Shown here: piece by piece, positions 1 to 6,123 of the stretch
How the letters are laid out: the number at the start of each line of letters is the position of its first letter
Numbering within the stretch: position 1 is the stretch's first letter
Source: Solirubrobacterales bacterium 70-9
GTDB taxonomy: Bacteria; Actinomycetota; Thermoleophilia; Solirubrobacterales; 70-9
Assembly: GCA_001898095.1 (NCBI GenBank)
Contig: MKSH01000014.1
Location: forward strand, 1 to 15,982
Length of the DNA stretch: 15,982 bases
Direction: 5' to 3'
The notes under the pieces: model-generated
Told to the model about the DNA's origin: nothing
What the model saw: the letters and a program-made list of their open reading frames with translations, nothing else
The model's database searches: none
Position numbers and translations under genes: made by a program

Positions 1-722
1 AGGAAGACCCAGGCGAAGATCGCCAGCGCCATCAGCATGCACTCCCCCATCAGGATCGCCCCGGCGGTCGACTGGTCGGCGACCGGTTCGATCCCGTTGG
101 CGAGCGCCGTCGCCGAGTAGTCGGGGTAGAAGACGGAGTCCGACCACATCAGCACGTTCGCGAGGACCATCGCCGGCAGCCAGATGCCGACCGTGTAGAT
201 GACGTGGGCACCCTTGCCGAACCAGCTCGGTTTCGGCAGCGGCCCGAAGAGCGGCATCCAGAGCAGGATGCCGGTGGCGATGAAGCTGAGGTGCTCGGCC
301 TCGTGCAGGGGCACCGAGTCGAGCACCGCCTGGTAAAGCGGCGGCGAGTGCCAGAGGAAGAGGTTGAAGGTGAAGAGGGAGATCGCCACCACCGGATGGG
401 TCAGGAAGCGCAGGGCGTGGGCGACCTGGTTGCGCAACAGCGGCTGCATGATCGGCCCGGTCAACCCGAAGACGATCAACAAGGACGCCAGGTCGGCGAG
501 CAGGATGTGCTGGGCCATGTGGGCGAGGACGAGTTCGCTCGCCTTCCCCTCGAGCGGGCCGACGGCGACCAGGATGATCACCATGCCGAAGCCGAAGGAG
601 AGCTGACGCCAGGCCGGGACCGCTCGACCCTGACCCCGGAGGGTGCGGGCGCGGACCAGATATGCCGCGGCGAGGATGAGCGGGGCGACCGCACCGACCA
701 GCTCGGCGACCCTGTCGATCAC
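1..722 (-). CDS. ctaG: Cytochrome c oxidase assembly protein, CtaG (caa3_CtaG) family, 3' end missing
   Basis: I translated this minus-strand frame by hand: 240 codons with no stop, running off the left edge. The start is a GTG at 722 that overlaps the TGA of the upstream methyltransferase-like gene by 4 bases, which implies translational coupling. The protein is a polytopic membrane protein with at least five hydrophobic segments. It has the caa3_CtaG hallmarks: an HMAQH motif near residue 70 at the start of a helix, a WHSPPLYQ segment around 125, then HEAEHLSF and a WMPLFGPLPKPSW loop around 145-165. CtaG members help assemble the copper centres of cytochrome c oxidase at the membrane. It is the last visible gene of a metal-related operon headed by an NmtR-like sensor. 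Family assignment is confident; its exact role in copper delivery is inferred from the family. Confidence 0.85.
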   Translation of the reverse strand, partial: MIDRVAELVGAVAPLILAAAYLVRARTLRGQGRAVPAWRQLSFGFGMVIILVAVGPLEGKASELVLAHMAQHILLADLASLLIVFGLTGPIMQPLLRNQVAHALRFLTHPVVAISLFTFNLFLWHSPPLYQAVLDSVPLHEAEHLSFIATGILLWMPLFGPLPKPSWFGKGAHVIYTVGIWLPAMVLANVLMWSDSVFYPDYSATALANGIEPVADQSTAGAILMGECMLMALAIFAWVF

Positions 723-1612
723 GTGGGGACCCTCTCCCCGGTGAGGGTCGCGCAGGCGAGGTAGTCGACCCCCGGCGAGAAGGGCCAACGCCACAAGGCC
801 GTCGCCCTCGGCTCGATGCCGAAGGAGCGGAGGGCCGCACGTGGATCGCTCTCCACCGGGCCGAGCCCACGGGCGACCGCTCCGAGCGCGACGCCGATGT
901 CGTCGCCCTCGGCGAGGCGCAGGATTTGATCGAGATCGGCGGTCTGCTCGTGGCCCTCCCACCAGGCGAGCGGGTCGTGGATGTGGACCACCGTCGGCGC
1001 CGAGGCGTGGAGGCGTGCGACGATCCCGCGGGTCAGGATCGGGCAGTAGCGCTCGAGGAAGGCCTCACGGCGGCGCTCCTCGACGCCGAGGTCGAGGAGC
1101 GCCGGATAGAGGAGCTGGCTGTAGAGGAGATCGCCCACCGCAAGGTCATAGGGGCCCCCGGGCAGCGGCGCTTCGGGTGCGGAGATCCGACCGGGCACCT
1201 CACCGAGCGCCGCCGCCACGGCGATCGTGTCGGCGGCACCCCCGGTCGCCTCGTGGCCGATCACGGCGACCCGGCGACGAAGGCGCCAGGACAACCGGCG
1301 GCGCGCGGCGCGCGGCGCCTTCAGGTCGAGGTCGATCAGGGTGACCTCGCCGGCGAGCGCCGCGATCCGCTCCAACGGCAGGTCGTCTCCGTTCCCAGCA
1401 CCAAGGATCGCGACCCGGTCCCCCTCACGCAGGTACGGGCCGGCGAAGCCCCAGAAGGAATCGCGGGCGATCTTCCAGCGGTCGTGTCTCCCCCGCTCGG
1501 CGCCGGTGTTACGGGCCACGTTGGCGACCCGCGAGGGCGAGCGAAGCCGGCGCTCCGCCAAGTTCGCCTGGGCGCGGATCAGCGCCACCCCGGGACTAGT
1601 GCTCGTGCGCAT
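719..1612 (-). CDS. Methyltransferase-like protein (SAM-binding fold suspected)
   Basis: A 297-residue cytoplasmic protein with no signal peptide or membrane segment. Residues 67-75 read VAILGAGNG, followed by TLIDLDL at 91-97. This pair resembles motifs I and II of class I SAM-dependent methyltransferases. Further on are GGPYDLAVGDLLYSQLL (about 152-168) and VVHIHDPLAWW (208-218), which I do not recognise from a named family. The chosen ATG at 1612 overlaps the CDF transporter stop by 17 bases. A GTG at 1588 (289 aa) would avoid the overlap and is also possible; neither has a clear Shine-Dalgarno sequence. The 3' end overlaps ctaG by 4 bases. Its position between a metal exporter and an oxidase assembly factor suggests a shared pathway, but the substrate is unknown. 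A non-methyltransferase nucleotide-binding fold is an alternative. Confidence 0.7.
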   Translation of the reverse strand: MRTSTSPGVALIRAQANLAERRLRSPSRVANVARNTGAERGRHDRWKIARDSFWGFAGPYLREGDRVAILGAGNGDDLPLERIAALAGEVTLIDLDLKAPRAARRRLSWRLRRRVAVIGHEATGGAADTIAVAAALGEVPGRISAPEAPLPGGPYDLAVGDLLYSQLLYPALLDLGVEERRREAFLERYCPILTRGIVARLHASAPTVVHIHDPLAWWEGHEQTADLDQILRLAEGDDIGVALGAVARGLGPVESDPRAALRSFGIEPRATALWRWPFSPGVDYLACATLTGERVPT

Positions 1613-2339
1613 GGCCGTGGTCGTGGGAGTGGCCGTGGCCATCCTCGTCCCCGGCGTCGAGGTCCTCGGGCTCCCCCGGATCGTTTTTGACGGTGATGAG
1701 CGACTGCCAGGTGATCCGCAGGATGACCAGCGTCACGGCGAGGCCGATGATCGGGTCGGCGACGCCGAGGCCGAGCGCGACCATGATCGCGCTCGCGACC
1801 ACGGCGAGGCTGACGATCCCGTCGGTGCGGGCGTGGTAGCCGTCGGCGATCAGCGCGGGACTCTGTAGGCGTCTCCCGGCACGCAACCTGATCCAGGCGG
1901 CGATCTCGTTCCCGAGGAAGCCGAAGGCACCCGCCGCCGCGAGCGCCCAGAGGTCGGTGAGCTGCTGCGGATTTATCAACCGCTCGATCGACTCATACAG
2001 AGCCACGCAGGCACTGATGAAGATGATCGCGACGACGAAATAGCCGGCGTACTTCTCGGCCTTGAACGAGCGCATCAGGAAGGCGGCCCCCACCGGAACG
2101 GCGGTCAGGGCATCGCCGATGTTGTGGATCAGGTCGGCGAGAAGCGCGACGCTGCCGCTCTCGAGGTAGACGACGAACTGCCCGACCGCCGTCACGGCGA
2201 GCACCGCGAGGCTGATCAGGACGGCCTGGAGGCCGGCGCGCGAGCGCTTGATCGACGCCGGCACGAGACCGTGGGTGTGACTATGCGCGCCGCCGTGGTC
2301 GTGGGCGGCGTGGGAGTGGCCGTGTGCCTCGGTCGCCAT
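1596..2339 (-). CDS. Short CDF (cation diffusion facilitator) metal exporter, His-rich at both ends
   Basis: A 247-residue inner-membrane transporter of the CDF/CzcD-ZitB type, which exports divalent metals (Zn, Co, Ni, Cd) in exchange for protons. The N-terminus (residues 5-23) and C-terminus (about 234-247) are dense in HGHSH-type histidines. Transmembrane 2 carries D69, H72 and D76 (ADLIHNIGD); TM5 carries H169 and D173 (ADGYHARTD), the usual metal-site pairs. About six hydrophobic helices lie between residues 36 and 215. The protein stops soon after TM6 and lacks the roughly 80-residue cytoplasmic ferredoxin-like domain of most CDF proteins. The start at 2339 shares one base with the stop of the NmtR-like gene (TGATG). 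The open frame extends upstream to 2738, but that part is only the shadow of nmtR. Control by NmtR, and hence Ni/Co as substrates, is inferred from the operon. Confidence 0.9.
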   Translation of the reverse strand: MATEAHGHSHAAHDHGGAHSHTHGLVPASIKRSRAGLQAVLISLAVLAVTAVGQFVVYLESGSVALLADLIHNIGDALTAVPVGAAFLMRSFKAEKYAGYFVVAIIFISACVALYESIERLINPQQLTDLWALAAAGAFGFLGNEIAAWIRLRAGRRLQSPALIADGYHARTDGIVSLAVVASAIMVALGLGVADPIIGLAVTLVILRITWQSLITVKNDPGEPEDLDAGDEDGHGHSHDHGHAHEH

Positions 2340-2707
2340 CAGGCAGGAGCCTTCGCCCTGCGGTGAGCGTGCTCGGAGAGTCCGAGCCGTAGGTGCTCGA
2401 CGTGCGACATCGCCTGCTCCATCAGCTGCCCCACGTGCTCGTCGTGCAGCGAGTAGGTGACACGCCGCCCTTCGCGCTCGCCGGTGACGAGGCCGAGATG
2501 CCGCAGGATCCGCAGCTGATGGGATACGGCAGAGCCGTCCATCCCGACCGCCTCGCCGATCTCGCCCACCGAGGCCGGCCCCTCGTAGAGGCGGCCGAGG
2601 ATCCGCAACCGGCTCGGCGTGGCGAGCGCCTGCATGGTCTCGGCGACCTGCCTCGCGAGGCCCGGATCGAGAAGCTCCGCAGGATCGGAGTGTCCACCGT
2701 GGCTCAT
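2339..2707 (-). CDS. nmtR: NmtR-like Ni(II)/Co(II)-sensing ArsR/SmtB repressor
   Basis: A 122-residue winged-helix repressor. The DNA-reading helix is around residues 57-70 (GSAVSHQLRILRHLG). The C-terminal helix carries D89, H91, H102 and H105, the DxH-x10-HxxH spacing of the alpha-5 metal site of mycobacterial NmtR. His3 follows the initiator Met and Ser2, like the N-terminal His of NmtR, and H113/H115 sit near the extra C-terminal His. Members release DNA when Ni or Co binds. The start at 2707 fits a near-leaderless mRNA, because a TATAGT -10 lies at 2721-2716 on this strand. The gene heads an operon with a CDF exporter, so autorepression and derepression by metal are expected. Orthology to NmtR is judged from remembered family motifs, not an alignment. 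Confidence 0.87.
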   Translation of the reverse strand: MSHGGHSDPAELLDPGLARQVAETMQALATPSRLRILGRLYEGPASVGEIGEAVGMDGSAVSHQLRILRHLGLVTGEREGRRVTYSLHDEHVGQLMEQAMSHVEHLRLGLSEHAHRRAKAPA

Positions 2708-2718
2708 GGATCCGCACT

Positions 2719-2742
2719 ATAACTGAATGACTGTTCATCTAT
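2719..2742. promoter_or_regulatory. Imperfect operator palindrome between nmtR and the cadC-like gene
   Basis: The two-sided motif is ATA-n2-TGAA-n6-TTCA-n2-TAT, centred on 2730/2731. Its TGAA and TTCA arms at 2724-2727 and 2734-2737 resemble ArsR/SmtB-family operators. It overlaps back-to-back -10 elements: TATAGT on the minus strand (2721-2716) and TATAAC on the plus strand (2718-2723). A repressor bound here could block both promoters. The -35 regions are weak on both sides. Which of the two flanking regulators binds is unknown. Confidence 0.55.
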
Positions 2743-3152
2743 TAAGTCCTTCGACAGATGGGGACGCCACACGTTCGTGCGTATGCTCCGCGGAGGTGAC
2801 GGTTGAGCGGGACACGTCCGACCTCCTTGGTCTCGACCTTCAGCAGGCGCAGCGGGTGCGCGCCTCCCTGCCCGACGCCGATGCACTGACCGCGGCGGCC
2901 GAGGCCGCCAAGGCGCTCGGGGATCCGACCCGACTGGCGATCGCGCTGGCGCTCGACGCGGAGTCGGCCTGCGTCTGCGATCTCGCCTGGATCGTCGGGC
3001 GCAACGAGAGGCTCGTCTCCCACCACGCCCGACTGCTGAAGAAGGCGGGGGTGGCGCGATCCCACCGTGAGGGCAAGATGGTGATGTACGAACTGACCGA
3101 GCAGGGCCGCTCGTTGGTGGCCACCATCGCGGCCGAGCGCATCACGGGCTAG
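2727..3152 (+). CDS. CadC-like ArsR/SmtB metal sensor (Cys-rich, soft-metal type)
   Basis: A 141-residue winged-helix repressor divergent from nmtR. Residues 81-85 are ACVCD at the start of the third helix, matching the CVC metal-site motif of CadC/SmtB/ArsR proteins that sense Cd, Pb, Zn or As. Cys18 and Cys20 in the N-terminal arm could complete a tetrathiolate site as in CadC. The recognition helix is near LVSHHARLLKKAG (96-108), followed by a basic wing (SHREGKMVMYEL). The ATG at 2727 lies inside the operator and has no ribosome-binding site; if the plus-strand TATAAC is the -10, the transcript would start around 2730, and a GTG at 2796 would be the first start. I prefer the upstream ATG because it keeps the N-terminal cysteines. 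No plus-strand gene follows, so its target is probably the shared operator. Confidence 0.82.
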   Translation: MTVHLLSPSTDGDATRSCVCSAEVTVERDTSDLLGLDLQQAQRVRASLPDADALTAAAEAAKALGDPTRLAIALALDAESACVCDLAWIVGRNERLVSHHARLLKKAGVARSHREGKMVMYELTEQGRSLVATIAAERITG

Positions 3153-3174
3153 GAGCCCGGCGTCCGCCGGACTC
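3153..3174. terminator. Hairpin between convergent cadC-like and efeB genes
   Basis: Right after the cadC-like stop, GAG-C-CCGGC pairs with GCCGG-A-CTC across a GTCC loop. This gives 8 base pairs with one mismatch. There is no T-run, as is common in high-GC actinobacteria. It touches the efeB stop codon and could serve both strands. Confidence 0.45.
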
Positions 3175-4411
3175 AGGTCACGAGCCCTTCGCCGACGAAT
3201 CGTCCGGGCTCGGCGCCGGGCGGGATGGCGAAGACGGCCGAGCCAACGTGCTTTATGTACTCGTTGAGGCTGTCGAACTGGCCGAGCCGCCTCTGGATCG
3301 CGACGAACTGCGCGGCGGGATCGCGCTGGAAGCAGATGAAGAAAAGCCCTGCGTCGAGCTCGGCGAGGCTCTCGTCCACCCCGTCGGTGAACGAATAGCC
3401 GCGGCGCAGGATCTTCCGGCCGTCGTTTTCCCGCGCCGCGGCGAGCCGCACGTGCGATCGGGCCGGGATCACCGGACGGCCGTCGTCGTGTTCCTTGTCG
3501 AGCGGCAGCGGATCGAACTCGTCGCTCTCTCCGAGCGGCGCCCCGCTCACCTTCTCGCGCCCGATCGTCCGTTGCTGGTCGACCAGCGGCGCCCTGTCCC
3601 ACACCTCGAGCATCATCCTGATCCGTCGGGTGACCATGAAGGTGCCGTCGCGCATCCAGTCCTGGTCGACATCCGAGCCGAGCCAGACGAAACGGTCCAT
3701 CGCCTCGCGGTCCTCGGCGCGGATGTTCGCGGTCCCGTCCTTCATCCCCATCAGGTTGCGGGGCGTCTCCTGGGATCGGCTGGTGGTCGAGGTGCGGCCG
3801 AAACCGAGCTGCGACCAGCGCAGGATCACGGTCCCCCGACCGATCCGGGCAAGGTTGCGGACGGCATGGAAGGCGACCTGTGGGTCGTCGGCGCAGGCCT
3901 GCACGCACAGGTCGCCACCTGATTCACCCTCGTTCAGTTGGTCGCCGGGGAGCGGCGGCAGCGCCTGCAGAGCGGTCGGGCGCCTGTCGGCGAGCTCGAG
4001 GCCCGGGCGCTCGAACAGAGCCGGGCCGAAGCCGAAGGTGATCGTCAGATTCGCCGGCGACAGGCCGACGGTCTCCCCCGTGTCCATCGGCGGCGCGAGG
4101 ACGACGTCGCCGCCGCCGCCGATCCGTCGGCCGCGCGTCATCTCGGCGGCCGCCTGCGACCACTCTTCGAGCAACGACCGCAAGGCGGCCCGATCGTCGT
4201 CGACCAGGTCGAAGGCGGCGAAGTGCAATCGGTCCTGGACCGGGGTGTCGATCCCCGCCTGGTGGGTCCCGTGGAATTCCACGGTCCCGGTCGTGGCCGC
4301 CTGCGCCGAGGCCGTCTCCTGGCCGATCAGGAAGCCCGCGCCGCCGAGCCCCAGACCGGCGGCTCCGATCCCGGCGGAGCCCAGCAGGCGCCGGCGCGAG
4401 AGCGGACTCAT
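3173..4411 (-). CDS. efeB: EfeB: Tat-exported DyP-type haem peroxidase of ferrous iron uptake
   Basis: A 412-residue deferrochelatase/peroxidase of the DyP family. The N-terminus is a twin-arginine signal (SRRRLLG, residues 5-11, then a Gly/Ala-rich hydrophobic stretch ending near ASAQA), so it acts outside the membrane. Residues 222-226 read GMKDG, the GxxDG distal haem motif with catalytic D225. H320 in ARSHVRLA is the likely proximal haem ligand, and R336/R337 lie in the ILRRGYSF motif. Length matches the family. ATG at 4411 is chosen because GGGGGTG sits just upstream; a GTG at 4417 would add two residues. It follows efeU by 13 bases, so the two form one operon. EfeB works with the permease by supplying iron, in known systems together with EfeO, which is absent here. 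Confidence 0.95.
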   Translation of the reverse strand: MSPLSRRRLLGSAGIGAAGLGLGGAGFLIGQETASAQAATTGTVEFHGTHQAGIDTPVQDRLHFAAFDLVDDDRAALRSLLEEWSQAAAEMTRGRRIGGGGDVVLAPPMDTGETVGLSPANLTITFGFGPALFERPGLELADRRPTALQALPPLPGDQLNEGESGGDLCVQACADDPQVAFHAVRNLARIGRGTVILRWSQLGFGRTSTTSRSQETPRNLMGMKDGTANIRAEDREAMDRFVWLGSDVDQDWMRDGTFMVTRRIRMMLEVWDRAPLVDQQRTIGREKVSGAPLGESDEFDPLPLDKEHDDGRPVIPARSHVRLAAARENDGRKILRRGYSFTDGVDESLAELDAGLFFICFQRDPAAQFVAIQRRLGQFDSLNEYIKHVGSAVFAIPPGAEPGRFVGEGLVT

Positions 4412-4424
4412 GAGCACCCCCGGG

Positions 4425-5270
4425 TCACGCCGTCGCCGCGCCGCGCGCGCGGTGCTCCCGTCGGGGTCGGAGCGAGTTCGGCCAGAGCACGAAGAGCGCC
4501 ATCGGGACCGCGTAGCCGAGATAGAGCACGGTCGCGGCGACGCTCATCGAGGCCCGCAGACCGAGCATGCCGGTGAGCAACGATTCGCTCACGGTGCCGG
4601 GCCTCACCAACCAGGAGAGGTCGACCGCCTGAGCCTGGAAATTCGTGAACCACCCCGCCTCGCTCGCGGTGCCGGCCGCGGTCGCCAGCAGCCCGGCGGC
4701 GACGAAGACCAGGACGAGGCCGGTGATCCGGAAGAAGCGGCCGAGGTTGATGCGCACGCCGCCTCGATAGAGGGCGACGCCGATCGCCAGAGCCGCGACG
4801 AGCCCGAGCACCGCCCCGCCGCCTGCGGCCTCGGTGTCGGTCGAATCCTGAAATGCGGCAAGCAGGAAGACGGAGGTCTCGAACCCCTCGCGCAGGACGG
4901 CGAGGAAGGCCATGCCGACCAACGCGATCGTCGATCCGTGCGCGAGCGCCGAAGCTGCGCCACCTTCGAGATCGGATTTGATCCCCGCCGAGTGGCGGGT
5001 CATCCAGATGATCATGTACGTGATCGTCGCGACGGCGACGACGCCGATGATCGTCTCGAGTCCCTCCTGCTGCCTCTGCGGCAGTTCTTCGCCGACGATC
5101 CTCAGCGCCACACCGACAGCGGCACAGAGGATCAGGGCCAACCCGACCCCGATCCACATCTGCCGAAGCGCATCCCGTCGCCCCTCCTTCACAAGGAAGG
5201 CCGCGATGACTCCCACGATGAGCGACGCCTCGACGCCCTCGCGGAGGGTGATTACGAAGGTGGGGAGCAT
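4425..5270 (-). CDS. efeU: EfeU: FTR1-family iron permease
   Basis: A 281-residue inner-membrane permease of the OFeT/FTR1 family. The two iron-binding REGxE motifs are both present: REGVE at residues 10-14 in TM1 and REGFE at 127-131 in TM4. About seven hydrophobic helices are visible, with a short basic C-terminal tail. Length is typical. The ATG at 5270 leaves the first REGxE motif in its usual place about 10 residues in, although no strong ribosome-binding site precedes it. efeB follows 13 bases downstream. In known EfeUOB systems the periplasmic EfeO and peroxidase EfeB feed iron to this channel. Two CCTAACAG direct repeats, one in a partial DtxR/IdeR-like box, lie just upstream and suggest iron-dependent control. 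Confidence 0.95.
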   Translation of the reverse strand: MLPTFVITLREGVEASLIVGVIAAFLVKEGRRDALRQMWIGVGLALILCAAVGVALRIVGEELPQRQQEGLETIIGVVAVATITYMIIWMTRHSAGIKSDLEGGAASALAHGSTIALVGMAFLAVLREGFETSVFLLAAFQDSTDTEAAGGGAVLGLVAALAIGVALYRGGVRINLGRFFRITGLVLVFVAAGLLATAAGTASEAGWFTNFQAQAVDLSWLVRPGTVSESLLTGMLGLRASMSVAATVLYLGYAVPMALFVLWPNSLRPRREHRARGAATA

Positions 5271-5275
5271 GATTC

Positions 5276-5313
5276 TTAGGAGGCCCTAACAGAGGGCGCG
5301 GCGAGCCTAACAG
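5276..5313. promoter_or_regulatory. Possible DtxR/IdeR-type iron box region upstream of efeU
   Basis: TTAGG at 5276-5280 and CCTAA at 5285-5289 form a dyad. CCTAACAG occurs twice (5285-5292 and 5306-5313), 21 bases apart, about two helical turns. Against the remembered IdeR consensus the first site matches about 12 of 19 positions. It lies within 45 bases of the efeU start. The match is partial, so this is a candidate only. Confidence 0.3.
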
Positions 5314-5346
5314 GTTCGGCATAACAAACGCACGAACATACGGATG

Positions 5347-5375
5347 TTGCGCCGAACGTCCGGATTGCCTACACT
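5347..5375 (+). promoter_or_regulatory. Sigma70-type promoter of the riboswitch-hydrolase transcript
   Basis: TTGCGC at 5347-5352 and TACACT at 5370-5375 are separated by exactly 17 bases. The predicted start near 5382 lies about 12 bases before the riboswitch. A small inverted repeat (AACAT-ACGG-ATGTT, 5335-5348) overlaps the -35 edge. Confidence 0.6.
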
Positions 5376-5393
5376 GCCGCGCAATCAAGACCA

Positions 5394-5520
5394 ACGAGCC
5401 GAGTCGTCCTCTCCCAACAAGGAGGACGAGCGGGGGAACCAGGTATCCGGGGCGAGTCCACGAGAAGTGGAGGCGCAAGCTCCTTTAGCGCCAGCCCGAC
5501 AGCTAACCCCGTAGGCCGAC
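5394..5520 (+). ncRNA. c-di-AMP riboswitch (ydaO/yuaA class)
   Basis: The untranslated leader contains the conserved blocks of the ydaO/yuaA riboswitch in the right order: GCGGGGGAACC at about 5430-5440, GGGGCGAGTCC at 5449-5459, and AGCCCGACAGCTAACCCCGT at 5493-5512 followed by AGGC. A GGCGC/GCGCC hairpin (5472-5476 with 5488-5492) and a CGTCCTC/GAGGACG hairpin (5405-5411 with 5422-5428) provide helices. The class binds cyclic di-AMP. In actinobacteria it commonly precedes resuscitation factors and NlpC/P60 wall hydrolases, as here. The Shine-Dalgarno AAGGAG begins 2 bases after the element, and CTCCTTT at 5480-5486 could pair with it, so control of translation start is plausible. Confidence 0.9.
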
Positions 5521-5521
5521 G

Positions 5522-5527
5522 AAGGAG
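5522..5527 (+). promoter_or_regulatory. Ribosome-binding site supporting a TTG start
   Basis: AAGGAG lies 8 bases before the TTG at 5536. It fixes that unusual start codon for the hydrolase and sits directly against the riboswitch 3' end. Confidence 0.75.
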
Positions 5528-5535
5528 ATCGACCT

Positions 5536-6111
5536 TTGCCCTATCGCCCGCGGCGCCTTGCGCTCCTGATCCTGACGTTCACCCTCCTGCTCCCCGGCGC
5601 GGCGTCAGCCGCCGGTGGGGGCCTCGACCCACACCCCGAAGGTCATGGTGTGGCCGAATCCCCGGCCACCGAAGAAGCATGTGGGACGACGTGCGCGGCG
5701 ACTCCCGCCGCCCGCCTCGTCGACGGTGAAGCGATCGCCCCGCCAGGAGCACCCGCCGGGGTCCAACAGGTGATCGCCGCCGCCAACAAGATCCGCACCA
5801 AGCCCTATCTCTGGGGCGGCGGTCACGGCAAATGGAACGACGCCGGCTACGACTGCTCCGGCGCCGTCAGCTTTGCTCTCCGCGGCGCCAAACTGCTGTC
5901 CACCCCACTCGATTCGACCTCGTTCGAAACCTGGGGCGCGCCGGGAGCGGGACGTTGGATCACGGTCTACTCCAATCCGGGCCACGCCTACGCGGTGATC
6001 GCGGGACTGCGCTTCGACACCGCAGGTGGTGCCGACGGGCCTCGCTGGTACTCATCCACGGCAGCGGCGGCGACCGGGCCTTTCACCGCCCGGCATCCGG
6101 CGGGCTATTGA
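5536..6111 (+). CDS. Secreted NlpC/P60-like peptidoglycan hydrolase
   Basis: A 191-residue exported protein. Residues 1-26 are a signal peptide (RPRR, a Leu-rich core, then GAASAA). A low-complexity linker with Cys49 and Cys53 follows. The catalytic region begins near residue 75; PYLWGGGH at 90-97 and YDCSGAVSF at 105-113 match the NlpC/P60 active-site block with nucleophile C107. H150 in NPGHAYAVI is the likely catalytic His. Such enzymes cut D-iGlu-mDAP or nearby bonds in wall peptides. The start is TTG with a strong AAGGAG 8 bases upstream. A c-di-AMP riboswitch in the leader links its expression to wall or osmotic signalling. The domain is compact and lacks wall-binding repeats, so the exact bond cut is unknown. 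Confidence 0.88.
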   Translation: MPYRPRRLALLILTFTLLLPGAASAAGGGLDPHPEGHGVAESPATEEACGTTCAATPAARLVDGEAIAPPGAPAGVQQVIAAANKIRTKPYLWGGGHGKWNDAGYDCSGAVSFALRGAKLLSTPLDSTSFETWGAPGAGRWITVYSNPGHAYAVIAGLRFDTAGGADGPRWYSSTAAAATGPFTARHPAGY

Positions 6112-6122
6112 GCGCCGGGCGG
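6086..6122. terminator. Strong hairpin between convergent hydrolase and lipoprotein genes
   Basis: CCGCCCGGC at 6086-6094 and GCCGGGCGG at 6114-6122 are perfect 9-base complements around a 19-base loop. The loop contains the stop codon of the hydrolase, and the 3' arm ends 2 bases from the lipoprotein stop. It probably stops transcription from both sides; no T-run follows. Confidence 0.6.
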
Positions 6123-6123
6123 T

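Noticed and set aside
2340..2738. N-terminal extension of the CDF transporter frame to 2738
   Set aside because: This part overlaps the NmtR-like gene in another frame and its sequence is not transporter-like; the ATG at 2339 gives the normal His-rich start.
3495..5279. A 594-codon plus-strand frame across efeB and efeU
   Set aside because: Ser/Arg-rich with no motifs, and it covers two clear genes on the other strand.
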